64,000 nucleotides of DNA from Paraburkholderia fungorum (GCF_900099835.1 NZ_FNKP01000002.1:744001-808000); one strand, 5' to 3'; positions 9,077 through 18,529 are shown, counted from the first letter of the stretch. A program made the numbers and translations. The notes: generated by a model not told the origin, from the sequence alone.

Positions 9077-10789
9077 ATGCAAGATTTTCTGGCGAATATA
9101 ACGGCACGGTTCAACCTGCTGACGGGCATCCTTCCATTGGGCCGCGCTGCAGCGACGCGCGACGCAATAGCCGGCGTGCAGCTTGCGTCGATGGATATTC
9201 CGCAAGTGCTCGGCTATGCGCGCATTGCGGGCATGCCTGCCGTCACCGGGCTTTACACCGCATTTTTGCCGCTGCTTGCGTTTGCTTTTTTCGGCGCGTC
9301 GCGGCATCTCGTCGTCGCCGCCGATTCCGCCACCGCCACCATCTTCGCCAGCCGGCTTTCCACGATGGCGCCCGCGTCGAGCGCCGAATACGCCGCGCTG
9401 GCGGGCATGGTCGCATTGCTGACCGCCGGCCTGCTGTTCATCGCGCGAATCTTCAAACTGGGCTTTCTCGCGGACTTTCTGTCGCGTACCGTGCTGGTCG
9501 GCTTTCTGGCGGGCGTCGGCGTACAGGTCGGGATTGCGATGCTGGGCGATATGGTGGGCCTGACCGGGCATTCGTCGCGCAGCATCGATCAGCTTCTCGT
9601 CGTGGTGCGCGAGGCTGCTCATGTCAATCTGCCGACCCTTGCCATTTCCGCGCTGGTGGTCGTCGCCATTCTGGTTTGCAAGCGCTTCTTTCCGCGCCTG
9701 CCGGTGCCGTTGATCGCCGTTGTCGCCGGGATCGCCGCGAGCGATATCTACGGTTTCGCGGCGCGCGGCATCTCCGTGCTGGGGCCGGTGGCGGGCGGCT
9801 TGCCGCCGTTCGGCATGCCGTCGGTGACCTGGCAACAGTTGCTTGATCTGTTGCCGGTAGCGGCGTCCTGCTTCGTGATGATCGTCGCGCAAAGCGCCGC
9901 CGCGAGCCGCGTGTTCGCCGAGCGCTATCACGAACCTGTCGATACCAACGCCGACCTGCTTGGCATCGCCGCCGCCAACGCGGCGGCGGCTTTGTCGGGC
10001 GCGTTCGTGGTGAACGGCAGTCCGACCCAAACTGCAATGGCCGATCGTGCGGGCTCTCGCAGCCAGTTCGCGCAGGTCGTGTTCGCGCTCGTAGTGGTCG
10101 TCGTGCTGCTGTTTTTCAGTCGCTATCTGCAATATTTGCCGCACTGCATTCTTGCCAGCATCGTGTTCACGATCGCGGTCGGCCTGATCGACGTGAAGAC
10201 GCTGTTCGCGATTCGCCGCGAAAGTCCCGGCGAATTCACGCTCGCTCTCGTGACCGCCGCAGCGGTGGTGCTGGTCGGCGTCGAGCACGGCATTCTGATG
10301 GCGGTGGCGCTGTCGCTGCTGCGACACGTGCGGCACAGCTATCGTCCGCACACGATGATTCTCGCGCCCGGCGACGACGGCGTCTGGGTGCCGGTGCCCG
10401 CCGTGCCGGGCATCCAGACTGCGCCCGGCCTGATCGTGTATCGCTTCGGCGCGGACCTTTTTTACGCGAATGACCACTTTTTCGTCGACGATACGCGGCG
10501 TCTGATCGACCAGGCACCGAGCGCGGTGCGCTGGTTCGTGATCGACGCAAGCGCGATCACCGATCTCGATTATTCGGCGGCGCGCTCGGTCGGCGAGTTG
10601 TGCGAGACGTTAAAGCGTGGCGGTATCGAAGTAATTTTCGCGCGCGTGAACCGCTACTTGCGCTCGGATATGGACCGGCATGGGATTACGCCGATCGTCG
10701 AAGAACGATGCATTTTCAGCACGCTGCACGAAGCGTTGAAGATGGCTGGCGTGGAGAAGCCGGAGGCGCAGATCAAGGGCGTGTCGTAG
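9077..10789 (+). CDS. SulP family sulfate/anion transporter with STAS domain
   Basis: This 570-residue inner-membrane anion transporter has a membrane domain over roughly residues 1-430 (10-14 segments) and a cytoplasmic STAS domain over about 440-560. The family signature region near the N-terminus reads AGVQLASMDIPQVLGYARIAGMP. The STAS part includes the segment VIDASAITDLDYSA, corresponding to the conserved nucleotide-binding loop region of SulP STAS domains. Substrate may be sulfate, bicarbonate or another anion; sequence alone does not decide. No strong ribosome-binding site precedes the ATG at 9077, and the region upstream contains in-frame stops close by. It is convergent with the next gene, 13 bases away. 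Confidence 0.9.
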   Translation: MQDFLANITARFNLLTGILPLGRAAATRDAIAGVQLASMDIPQVLGYARIAGMPAVTGLYTAFLPLLAFAFFGASRHLVVAADSATATIFASRLSTMAPASSAEYAALAGMVALLTAGLLFIARIFKLGFLADFLSRTVLVGFLAGVGVQVGIAMLGDMVGLTGHSSRSIDQLLVVVREAAHVNLPTLAISALVVVAILVCKRFFPRLPVPLIAVVAGIAASDIYGFAARGISVLGPVAGGLPPFGMPSVTWQQLLDLLPVAASCFVMIVAQSAAASRVFAERYHEPVDTNADLLGIAAANAAAALSGAFVVNGSPTQTAMADRAGSRSQFAQVVFALVVVVVLLFFSRYLQYLPHCILASIVFTIAVGLIDVKTLFAIRRESPGEFTLALVTAAAVVLVGVEHGILMAVALSLLRHVRHSYRPHTMILAPGDDGVWVPVPAVPGIQTAPGLIVYRFGADLFYANDHFFVDDTRRLIDQAPSAVRWFVIDASAITDLDYSAARSVGELCETLKRGGIEVIFARVNRYLRSDMDRHGITPIVEERCIFSTLHEALKMAGVEKPEAQIKGVS

Positions 10790-10802
10790 GTTGTTATCGA
10801 CC

Positions 10803-11156
10803 TCACGCTTCTTCATCGGCGAAAAAATAGCCGATGAAAAAGCAGATGCCTGCGATTGCGATACCCAGCACGGCCACCGTATAAGCGAGCGCCGTACCGT
10901 GCCACAAGCCGTCGAACCATTGATGAAACTGCGCCATCAACACCGCTGCATTGCCGCCGATCCGCTGCAGTTCGATCTGGTAACGCGGGTCGGCAACGGC
11001 GTACATCGACGCCGCGCTATCCGGCCGCGCGGCGCTCGCGTAGATAATCGCCGCCGCGATAAAACCGGCTAGCAATACGGCCACGCCGGCCCGGTACAAC
11101 TTTTTTCGCCACGGCCAGTGCTGCGTCGCCGGGTCCGACTGATTGCCGCCATTCAT
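10803..11156 (-). CDS. Two-helix membrane protein of unknown function
   Basis: This 117-residue protein has one hydrophobic helix near residues 22-45 (AGVAVLLAGFIAAAIIYASA) and another near the C-terminus (YTVAVLGIAIAGICFFIGYFF), ending in an acidic ADEEA tail. The middle part, about 45 residues, would be periplasmic. I chose the inner ATG at 11156 because the reading frame further upstream overlaps the LysE gene region and has shadow-like composition; GGAAG lies about 13 bases ahead of this start. I do not recognise a family. It faces the SulP gene stop. Confidence 0.6.
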   Translation of the reverse strand: MNGGNQSDPATQHWPWRKKLYRAGVAVLLAGFIAAAIIYASAARPDSAASMYAVADPRYQIELQRIGGNAAVLMAQFHQWFDGLWHGTALAYTVAVLGIAIAGICFFIGYFFADEEA

Positions 11157-11242
11157 CGTGTTTGCAGGTCCGCTTCCATCATCGAGCCGACAGTATCGCA
11201 GAGCGCGCGACGCGGCCGGATTCCTGCACGTCGAAGCAAACC

Positions 11243-11881
11243 TTAGCTTTTCGATGTCAGCATCTTGATGCCTGCAATTCCGAACATGATCGCCAGCGAC
11301 CCGTCGAGCCAGCGCCGGATCGCCACGTAAATGCGCCGCGCCGACGCGGTCGAGAACAGCACCGCGTAGCTGCTGAACACGGCGACGCCGATCGCCATGC
11401 AGCCGAGCACCACCGGCAGCGTGTGCGACGTGCCGCCGGCCGGGGACATCGCGAGCGAGACGATCGACAGCCACACCAGAACCGCTTTCGGATTGGTGAG
11501 ATGCAACAGCAGACCGCGCAGATAAAGCCGCTTGAGCGGCTCATCCGTCCGCGCGGTGCTGGCGTTTAACGGCGCAGGACTCAACGCGGACCGTGCCGAC
11601 TTAAACCCCAGCCACAGCAGATAAAGCCCGCCGGCAATCTTGATCGCGATCAGGCATTCGGAGTAAGTCGCGAGTACCGCCGACAATCCCAGCGACGCGA
11701 GCAGCGCCCACGAGAACGAGCCGGACACCACGCCGAGCGCGAACGTCAACGCGGAACGGCGCCCCGCGCTCATCGCGAGCGACATGATCGCCAGATTGCT
11801 CGGCCCCGGACTCGCGGTGCCGACGAAGTAGGCGCCGTAGGCGATCAGGACATCGGCGGTGAGAAAGGGGGCGAGCGTCAT
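11243..11881 (-). CDS. LysE/RhtB family amino-acid exporter
   Basis: This 212-residue inner-membrane exporter has the family's N-terminal signature GTASPGPSNLAIMSLAMSAG (about residues 22-41) and six hydrophobic segments. The central LHLTNPKAVLVWLSI motif is also typical. Members export amino acids such as lysine, threonine or homoserine lactone, or other metabolites. The gene is downstream of a LysR regulator in the same orientation, with 137 bases between them that contain a perfect palindrome (11993-12007), so it may be a LysR target. Substrate unknown. Confidence 0.9.
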   Translation of the reverse strand: MTLAPFLTADVLIAYGAYFVGTASPGPSNLAIMSLAMSAGRRSALTFALGVVSGSFSWALLASLGLSAVLATYSECLIAIKIAGGLYLLWLGFKSARSALSPAPLNASTARTDEPLKRLYLRGLLLHLTNPKAVLVWLSIVSLAMSPAGGTSHTLPVVLGCMAIGVAVFSSYAVLFSTASARRIYVAIRRWLDGSLAIMFGIAGIKMLTSKS

Positions 11882-11992
11882 GATGGGAGTCGGCGTTCAA
11901 TGTAAGAGCAGACGATTCTGCGCGCTGTCGCGCTTGCATCACAGATACAGTTGGCACTTCACACGACAGCACACCCGGCGAGCGGCTCGACT

Positions 11993-12007
11993 GTGAATCA
12001 GATTCAC
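11993..12007. promoter_or_regulatory. Palindrome upstream of the LysE-type exporter
   Basis: GTGAATCAGATTCAC has perfect 7-base arms around one base. It is placed 112-126 bases upstream of the exporter start (11881) and just after the LysR stop (12019), in the only gap where an exporter promoter could lie. It could be an operator; it has no T-run and is too short for a convincing terminator. Confidence 0.4.
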
Positions 12008-12018
12008 GCCGCCCGCAT

Positions 12019-12894
12019 TCACAACCCCGCCGCCGTCCCGATGCAATCGGCGAGCGCGTCGGTCACCGCCTGTCTGCTATGACGCGGCCGCTGCACCAGT
12101 CCGATCTCACGATGGAAGGTCGCGTCCCCAAGCTCCAGCACCGCGACGCTGGCGGGCCATTTGCCGATCCCCGCCGTGTTCGGAATCAGCGCGACACCGA
12201 TACCCCGCGCGACCAGTTGCACGATTGCCTGCAATTCGTCGAGTTCGATCACGTCGTTCACGTTCAGCCGCGAGCGCCTCAAAAATCGCTCGACCAGCCG
12301 GCCGCCAAACGAAGTCCGGTCATAGCGGATAAATGGTTCGCTCTTCAGCAACTCACGCCACGAACGCTGAGCGCGCGCCAGCTTTTTCGGCACCACCAGC
12401 ACGAACGGCTCGCTGGCGAGCGTGCGCCATTCGAGTTCGGACGGCAGCGCAAAGGGCGGCTTGATGATGACGGCCAGATCGAGTTCGCCGGAGTCCACCT
12501 GCCCGAGCAGGCTCAGCGACACGCCCGGCACGACGCGAATCCGCCAGCCGGGCCGGTCGTCGCGAAAGCGGGCCAGCGCGTCGGCGAGCAACGACACCTG
12601 CGCCGACGCAATCGCGCCGATCCGCAGCATGCCGCTTTCCGCCGCGACCGCTCCGCGCTCGGAAAGCCGCGCGTACAGCGTCATCATTTCTTCGGCGAGC
12701 GTGAGCGTGTCGCGCCCGGCATCGTTGAGCGTGGCGGAGCGGCCGGTGCGGTCGAACAGCGCGAAACCGAGTTCGTCTTCGAGCCGCTGCATCTGCGCGC
12801 TCACAGCCGATTGCGTCAGCCCGATGCGCGCGCCCGCTGCGGAAAACGTGCCGTACTGGCTGACGGCGATGAAGGTTTTAAGTTCGCTGAGCAT
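12019..12894 (-). CDS. LysR family transcriptional regulator
   Basis: This 291-residue regulator has the winged helix-turn-helix at residues 1-60 (FIAVSQYGTFSAAGARIGLT, QSAVSAQMQRLEDELG) and a type-2 periplasmic-binding-protein effector domain over residues 90-290. It is divergent from the VOC gene (13055), with an AT-rich gap that holds a perfect palindrome next to its start, and it precedes the LysE-type exporter. It may control either or both neighbours. Effector not predictable. Confidence 0.92.
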   Translation of the reverse strand: MLSELKTFIAVSQYGTFSAAGARIGLTQSAVSAQMQRLEDELGFALFDRTGRSATLNDAGRDTLTLAEEMMTLYARLSERGAVAAESGMLRIGAIASAQVSLLADALARFRDDRPGWRIRVVPGVSLSLLGQVDSGELDLAVIIKPPFALPSELEWRTLASEPFVLVVPKKLARAQRSWRELLKSEPFIRYDRTSFGGRLVERFLRRSRLNVNDVIELDELQAIVQLVARGIGVALIPNTAGIGKWPASVAVLELGDATFHREIGLVQRPRHSRQAVTDALADCIGTAAGL

Positions 12895-12896
12895 GG

Positions 12897-12910
12897 ATCG
12901 ATTAATCGAT
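12897..12910. promoter_or_regulatory. Palindrome at the LysR start, candidate autoregulatory site
   Basis: ATCGATTAATCGAT is a perfect 14-base palindrome two bases upstream of the LysR start codon, in the divergent LysR/VOC control region. The following 60 bases are AT-rich (ATATATATCG and ATCATTTTTAATCAT). LysR proteins often bind such sites to control their own gene and the divergent one. Confidence 0.45.
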
Positions 12911-13054
12911 TTTGGTGTTGGTCAGGTCAAATATATATCGTTTTTCATCATTTTTAATCATGGATAAACTGTGCTTCACGCGTGGAGCCGCGCATACCTT
13001 CGCGCAGTTGTATCCGACCAGACCAATCCATTCCCCTCAGCGAGTTCTTCAATC

Positions 13055-13489
13055 ATGAGCGTTGCCGACAACGTTTTGCCGCCGTTCCATCTGGCGTTTC
13101 CTGTTCATAGCCTCGCCGCTGCCCGTGAGTTTTACGGCGAACTGCTGGGCTGTCCCGAAGGACGCAGTTCGGAAGCGTGGGTCGATTTCAATTTCTACGG
13201 CCACCAGATCGTCGCGCATCTCGCGCCCGAGGAAATCGGCCACCGTCAGACCAGCAAGGTCGACGGCGACGCGGTGCCGGTTCGTCACTTCGGCGCGGTG
13301 TTGTCGATGGAGCAATGGCAGGCCGCTGCCGACAAGCTGCAAGGCGCCGGCATCGACTTCATCATCGAGCCGCATGTGCGCTTCAAGGGCGAAGTCGGCG
13401 AGCAGGCGACGATGTTCTTTCTCGATCCGTCGGGCAATGCGCTGGAATTCAAGGCGTTTGCCGATATGTCGTCGTTGTTCGCGAAGTAA
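13055..13489 (+). CDS. VOC family (glyoxalase/bleomycin-resistance fold) protein
   Basis: This 144-residue single-domain protein has the VOC fold: [24 protein letters not shown] at the N-terminus (two pieces of the first beta-alpha-beta unit) and [15 protein letters not shown] near the C-terminus, where the Glu and the N-terminal His (HLAFPV) are the usual metal ligands. I chose ATG 13055 because residues before it do not resemble the fold. VOC proteins include dioxygenases, glyoxalases and drug-binding proteins, and the reaction cannot be assigned here. It is divergent from the LysR gene. Confidence 0.85.
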   Translation: MSVADNVLPPFHLAFPVHSLAAAREFYGELLGCPEGRSSEAWVDFNFYGHQIVAHLAPEEIGHRQTSKVDGDAVPVRHFGAVLSMEQWQAAADKLQGAGIDFIIEPHVRFKGEVGEQATMFFLDPSGNALEFKAFADMSSLFAK

Positions 13490-13518
13490 AACGGCTCGAC
13501 ACCAAGCCCGCAGCACGT

Positions 13519-13559
13519 AAAAAAGGCTGTTCGCCCTGACGGGGCGAGCAGCCTTTTTT
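13519..13559 (+). terminator. Rho-independent terminator
   Basis: An 18-base stem (AAAAAAGGCTGTTCGCCC paired with GGGCGAGCAGCCTTTTTT, one G-T pair) closes a five-base loop and ends in a run of six T. It lies 30 bases after the VOC stop. The A-run on the 5' side makes it bidirectional in principle. Confidence 0.92.
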
Positions 13560-13865
13560 CATTTGATCCGACGCCAACAGACTTGCTTTGCACAAATCAA
13601 TCTGAAAGTATATTTCTCTATATTTCAGCCTTCCGGCGCGACTCGCGCGAGGCAACCTGCTCTCAACCGCGCTTATCTTTGCGCAACAAACGTTTGCTTG
13701 CCGCCAATCGTCAGCGGATTAAGACGGGTTTCAGCGGACAAAAGCACTTACAAAAAGCTTCCTGACAATCCGGCCATTTTCGCGCCATGCAGGTGTTGGT
13801 GCTAGCGATCTAGCATAAGCGCAGATTCTCCATCCCCTTATCTGCATCCTCTCAGGCGCGTTTCA
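13560..13865. promoter_or_regulatory. Upstream region of the RND pump operon with inverted repeats
   Basis: This 306-base gap holds an imperfect inverted repeat at 13602-13628 (CTGAAAGTATA facing TATATTTCAG) and a short one at 13800-13815 (TGCTAG and CTAGCA around CGAT). Both are plausible operator positions for the pump operon, whose ATG is at 13866. I see no ORF with good coding signs. Confidence 0.4.
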
Positions 13866-16800
13866 ATGTGGATCGTCAACGTAGCGCTTAAACGGCCGTA
13901 CACGTTCATCGTGATGGCCATTCTGATCTTGCTGGCGACGCCATTCGTGCTGTTCACCACGCCGGTCGACGTGCTTCCGGAAATCAACATTCCGGTGGTC
14001 AGCATTATCTGGTCGTACACGGGCTTGTCCGCCGAAGACATGGCCAACCGTATCACGTCGGTCAATGAGCGCAGTCTGACCACCACGGTCAACGACATCG
14101 AGCACATTGAATCGCAATCGCTGGCCGGGATCGCGATCCTGAAGATCTTCCTGCAGCCGAATGCGAACATCCAGACGGCCATCGCGCAGACCGTGGCCGT
14201 CGAGCAGGCGCAGGTCAAGCAGATGCCGCCAGGGGCCACGCCGCCGCTCGTGATCAGCTATTCGGCGTCGAGCATTCCGGTGATCCAGCTGGGTCTGTCG
14301 AGCCCGAAGCTCTCCGAGCAGTCGCTCAACGACACGGCGCTGAACTTCCTACGCCCGCAACTCGTGACGATTCCGGGCGCGGCGGTGCCGTATCCGTACG
14401 GCGGCAAATCGCGGCTGATATCCGTCGACCTCGACACGCGCGCGTTGCTCGCCAAGGGCTTGACGCCGTCCGACGTGGTCAGCGCATTCAATGCGCAGAA
14501 CCTGATTCTGCCGACCGGCACGGCCAAGATCGGGCCGAAGGAATACACGGTCAACATGAACGGCTCGCCCTCGACGCTGGAGGGGTTGAACGACATACCG
14601 GTGCGCACGCTCAACGGTGCGACCACGTATCTGCGTGAAGTTGCGCATGTGCGCGACGGCTTCTCGCCGCAGACCAATGTCGTGCGGCAGAACGGCCATC
14701 GCGGCGTGCTGCTGTCGGTGCTGAAAAGCGGCAGCGCGTCGACCCTTTCGATCGTCGATACGCTAAAAGGCCTGCTGCCGGGCGCGCGCGCCGCGTTGCC
14801 GCCGGACCTGACCATCACTGCGCTGTTCGATCAGTCGGTGTTCGTAAAAGCGGCCGTGCAGGGCGTGGTGCGCGAGGCGCTGATCGCCGCCGCGCTGACT
14901 GCCGCGATGATCCTGCTGTTCCTCGGCAACTGGCGCAGCACCTGCATCATCGCGATCTCGATTCCTCTGTCGATTCTGTCGTCGCTGATCGTGCTGCATG
15001 CGTTGGGGCAGACCATCAACATCATGACGCTCGGCGGGCTCGCGCTCGCGGTCGGGATTCTCGTCGACGATGCAACGGTGACGATCGAGAACATCGAACG
15101 GCATCTGCATATGGGCACGAATCTGCACGATGCGATTCTCGACGGCGCGGGCGAAATCGCGGTTCCGGCGCTGGTGTCGACGCTGTGTATCTGTATCGTG
15201 TTCGTGCCGATGTTCTTCCTGACCGGCGTCGCGCGCTATCTGTTCGTGCCGCTCGCGGAAGCCGTCGTGTTCGCGATGATCGCGTCGTACATCCTGTCGC
15301 GTACGCTGGTGCCGACGCTCGCGATGCTGTTCATGGGCCACGCGCACAAGCCGAAAGAAGGCGCGAAGCCGAATCTGTTCATGCGGCTTTATCAGCGCTT
15401 CGACCGTGGTTTCGAGCGCATGCGCGCGGCCTACATCATGGTGCTGAGCAGTGTGCTGGTGCGGCGCGGCCGGTTCGGTGCGCTGTTCCTCGGCTTCTGT
15501 GTCGTGTCGATGGGCCTCGTGTTCGTGCTCGGCGAGGACTTTTTCCCGACCGTCGATGCAGGCGACATTCGTCTGCACTTCCGTGCGCCGACCGGCACAC
15601 GTATCGAGGAAACCGCGCGTCTCGCCGATCAGATTGAAGGCGTGATTCGCGAAGTCGTACCCGAAAAAGAACTCGGCACGATTCTCGACAACCTCGGTTT
15701 GCCATACAGCGGTATCAACCTGTCGTATAGCAATTCGGGCACGATCGGCACGCTCGACGGCGAGATTCAGGTTGCGCTGAACGAAGACCACAAGCCGTCG
15801 CAGATCTACATGGACAAGTTGCGCACGATCCTGCCGCAACGTTTTCCGGGCGTCGAATTTTTCTTCCAGCCCGCCGACATCGTCACGCAGATTCTGAATT
15901 TCGGCTTGCCAGCCGCAGTGGATGTGCAAATTGCCGGGGCGGATCAGTCGGGCAACTTCGACGTCGCGCGTAAATTGCTCAAGCAGGTGCGGCTGATTCC
16001 GGGCACCGTCGACACGCACATCCAGCAGAAACTGGATGAGCCGGTCATCAATCTTCAGATGGATCGCACGCGCTTGCAGCAACTGAATCTGAGTGCGAGC
16101 AACGTGTCGCAGAACGTGCTGATTTCGTTGTCGGGCAGCTCGCAAACGTCGCCGGGATTCTGGTTCAACAACAAGAACGGCGTCGAATACCAGGTGGCGG
16201 TACAAACGCCGCAATATCAGATTTCGTCGATCGACGAGCTATTGCGCACGCCAGTCTCCGCGTCGGCCAACGGTCCGACGCAACTGCTCGGCAACCTGGT
16301 GCGCGTGTCGCCGCAGAATCAGTTTGCGCTGGTCACGCACTACAACATCCGGCCGGTGATCGATCTTTATGTGAGCGTCGAGAACCGCGATCTGGGCAGC
16401 GTCGCGAATCAGGTGGACAAGCTCGTGAACAACGTGCGCGCATCGTTGCCGCGCGGCAGCACGATCATCGTGCGCGGTCAGGTGCAGACCATGCGTAGTT
16501 CGTTCTTCGGCCTTGGTCTCGGCGTGGCGATGGCGATCGTGCTCGTGTATCTGCTGATCGTGGTGAATTTCCAGTCGTGGGTCGATCCGCTGATCATCAT
16601 CAGCGCGTTGCCGGCGGCGCTCGCGGGCATCGTATGGATGCTGTTCCTGACGGGCACTCACCTTAGCGTGCCCGCGTTGACCGGCGCGATCATGACGATG
16701 GGTGTGGCCACCGCCAACAGTATTCTGATGGTGTCGTTCGCGCGGCAGAGATTGCAGGCCGGTTCGCCGCCGCTGACCGCCGCTCTCGAAGCGGGCGCGA

Positions 16801-17270
16801 GCCGGATTCGTCCGGTGCTGATGACCGCGTTCGCGATGATCATCGGCATGATTCCGATGGCGCTGGGTCTCGGCGAAGGCGCTGAGCAGAACGCGCCGCT
16901 GGGTCGCGCGGTAATTGGCGGCCTGCTGTTCGCCACGGTGTCCACGCTGTTCTTCGTGCCGCTCGTATTCGCGGGCATTCATACACGTCTCGCCCGCAAG
17001 CATGGCAACGGCGATGGCGATGGCGGCGGAGACGGTGGCAACGGTGGCAATAACGGTGGCAACGGCGGCGGTCACGGCAACGACGGTGACCGCGCCCATG
17101 AAGATGACAAACGCGCCGGGGCTGCCCAAGGCCACGCCCATGACAGTGGCAACACGCAAGGCAAGGGCAGCAACGACAGCAAAGACAATGGCAATGGTGG
17201 CGAGCGCGGCAATGACGGCACGGGCAGCGACCCCGCGCCGGACCACGGCGGCGCTGTCCAGCCCGCGTAA
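13866..17270 (+). CDS. RND family efflux transporter, inner-membrane permease
   Basis: This 1134-residue proton-driven pump subunit belongs to the AcrB/MexB-like RND superfamily. The first membrane helix (YTFIVMAILILLATPFVLF) starts near residue 11, and the second helical block follows about 330 residues later (AALTAAMILLFLGNWRSTCI). The conserved LALAVGILVDDATVTIENIERH segment holds the proton-relay aspartates. The periplasmic porter domain lies between. The normal fold ends near residue 1045. It is followed by about 85 residues of Gly/Asn/Asp-rich low complexity, unusual for the family. The gene leads an operon with an adaptor and outer-membrane factor. Likely substrates are drugs, solvents or metabolites. 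Confidence 0.93.
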   Translation: MWIVNVALKRPYTFIVMAILILLATPFVLFTTPVDVLPEINIPVVSIIWSYTGLSAEDMANRITSVNERSLTTTVNDIEHIESQSLAGIAILKIFLQPNANIQTAIAQTVAVEQAQVKQMPPGATPPLVISYSASSIPVIQLGLSSPKLSEQSLNDTALNFLRPQLVTIPGAAVPYPYGGKSRLISVDLDTRALLAKGLTPSDVVSAFNAQNLILPTGTAKIGPKEYTVNMNGSPSTLEGLNDIPVRTLNGATTYLREVAHVRDGFSPQTNVVRQNGHRGVLLSVLKSGSASTLSIVDTLKGLLPGARAALPPDLTITALFDQSVFVKAAVQGVVREALIAAALTAAMILLFLGNWRSTCIIAISIPLSILSSLIVLHALGQTINIMTLGGLALAVGILVDDATVTIENIERHLHMGTNLHDAILDGAGEIAVPALVSTLCICIVFVPMFFLTGVARYLFVPLAEAVVFAMIASYILSRTLVPTLAMLFMGHAHKPKEGAKPNLFMRLYQRFDRGFERMRAAYIMVLSSVLVRRGRFGALFLGFCVVSMGLVFVLGEDFFPTVDAGDIRLHFRAPTGTRIEETARLADQIEGVIREVVPEKELGTILDNLGLPYSGINLSYSNSGTIGTLDGEIQVALNEDHKPSQIYMDKLRTILPQRFPGVEFFFQPADIVTQILNFGLPAAVDVQIAGADQSGNFDVARKLLKQVRLIPGTVDTHIQQKLDEPVINLQMDRTRLQQLNLSASNVSQNVLISLSGSSQTSPGFWFNNKNGVEYQVAVQTPQYQISSIDELLRTPVSASANGPTQLLGNLVRVSPQNQFALVTHYNIRPVIDLYVSVENRDLGSVANQVDKLVNNVRASLPRGSTIIVRGQVQTMRSSFFGLGLGVAMAIVLVYLLIVVNFQSWVDPLIIISALPAALAGIVWMLFLTGTHLSVPALTGAIMTMGVATANSILMVSFARQRLQAGSPPLTAALEAGASRIRPVLMTAFAMIIGMIPMALGLGEGAEQNAPLGRAVIGGLLFATVSTLFFVPLVFAGIHTRLARKHGNGDGDGGGDGGNGGNNGGNGGGHGNDGDRAHEDDKRAGAAQGHAHDSGNTQGKGSNDSKDNGNGGERGNDGTGSDPAPDHGGAVQPA

Positions 17271-17305
17271 AGTTAAATGACGGCTGACTGAGATGGCTGA
17301 CTGAG

Positions 17306-18529
17306 ATGACCGAAAAAACTCATGCATCGCTAGCGATCCCCTCGCGAGACACCGAAGGGGGGCACGCTTTGCCACCGCGCAACCGCGAATGGAAACGCGC
17401 GAAGATCGCTATCTGGATCGTGCTGGCGCTGCTCGCGTTAGGCGCGTTGCGCAGCGTGATCGCCAACGTGCTGCAAAGCCGCTCCGTCTCCGCGACGACC
17501 AAACAGAACGCCACACAGTACGTGAACGTCGTGACCCCCACGCAGACCCAGGGCGGCGGCGACACACTGCTGCCGGGTACGTTGCGCGGCTTCGTCGAGT
17601 CGCCGATTTACGCGCGTTCCACCGGTTATCTGCTGCACTGGTACGCCGATATCGGCGCACGCGTGAAGCAGGGGCAACTGCTCGCCGAACTGGACACGCC
17701 TGAAATCGATCAGGAACTCGCGCAGGCACTCGCGCAGCGCCAGCAGACCAGTTCGAGCCTGGGCCTTGCGAAAAGCTCGCTGGATCGCTGGCAGCAATTG
17801 CGTCAGCGCGACGCCGTCTCTCAGCAGGAACTCGACGAGCGGCAAAGCACGTACACACAGGACGTCGCAAACCTCGCCGCCGCCGATGCCAACGTGAAGC
17901 GTCTGCAGCAGCTCGAATCGTTCAAGCGCATCGTCGCGCCGTTCGCGGGCGTGGTGACACAGCGCAACGTCGATGTCGGCGACCTGATCGACGCGGGCAG
18001 CGGCACGAGCCGCGCGCTGTTCGCGCTCGCGCAGTCGGACCCGTTGCGGGTGTATGTGCAATTGCCGCAGGCTTACGCGCAAAACGTGTCGGTCGGACAG
18101 AACGTGGTGGTGACCCAGGCCGAATTGCCGGGTCAGCAATTCCACGGCACGATCACGCACATTTCCGGCGCGATCGACGTGCCGACCCGCTCGCTGCAGA
18201 TCGAAGTGACGCTGCCGAATCCCGACAGCAAACTGCGCCCCGGTGCTTACGTGCAGGTAGCGGTGCCCGCCGTCGCGCATGCACGGATGATGGTGCCGGG
18301 CAACGCGCTGCTGTTCCGCGCCGAAGGTCCGCGTGTGGCCGTGGTCGATGCAAACGGCAACGTGGCATTGCACAAGATCGTGATCGCGCAGGACCTCGGG
18401 CAGTCGCTCGAAATCGAAAGCGGGATCGAGCCGACCGACAAGGTCATCATCAATCCGAGCGATTCGATTGCGGACGGCGACCACGTGCAGATCGCGCAGC
18501 CGCAGAAGAATGGCAAGGAGGCGTCGTGA
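17306..18529 (+). CDS. RND efflux periplasmic adaptor (membrane fusion protein)
   Basis: This 407-residue adaptor has a membrane anchor near residues 32-50 (AKIAIWIVLALLALGALRSV), a lipoyl-like half (LPGTLRGFVESPIYARSTGYL), an alpha-helical hairpin rich in Gln, Ala and Ser (residues about 130-190) and a beta-barrel domain with VVTQRNVDVGDLIDAGSG. It links the permease to the outer-membrane channel across the periplasm. It starts 35 bases after the permease stop, and its own stop overlaps the next start. The N-terminus has about 30 soluble residues before the anchor. Confidence 0.92.
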   Translation: MTEKTHASLAIPSRDTEGGHALPPRNREWKRAKIAIWIVLALLALGALRSVIANVLQSRSVSATTKQNATQYVNVVTPTQTQGGGDTLLPGTLRGFVESPIYARSTGYLLHWYADIGARVKQGQLLAELDTPEIDQELAQALAQRQQTSSSLGLAKSSLDRWQQLRQRDAVSQQELDERQSTYTQDVANLAAADANVKRLQQLESFKRIVAPFAGVVTQRNVDVGDLIDAGSGTSRALFALAQSDPLRVYVQLPQAYAQNVSVGQNVVVTQAELPGQQFHGTITHISGAIDVPTRSLQIEVTLPNPDSKLRPGAYVQVAVPAVAHARMMVPGNALLFRAEGPRVAVVDANGNVALHKIVIAQDLGQSLEIESGIEPTDKVIINPSDSIADGDHVQIAQPQKNGKEAS

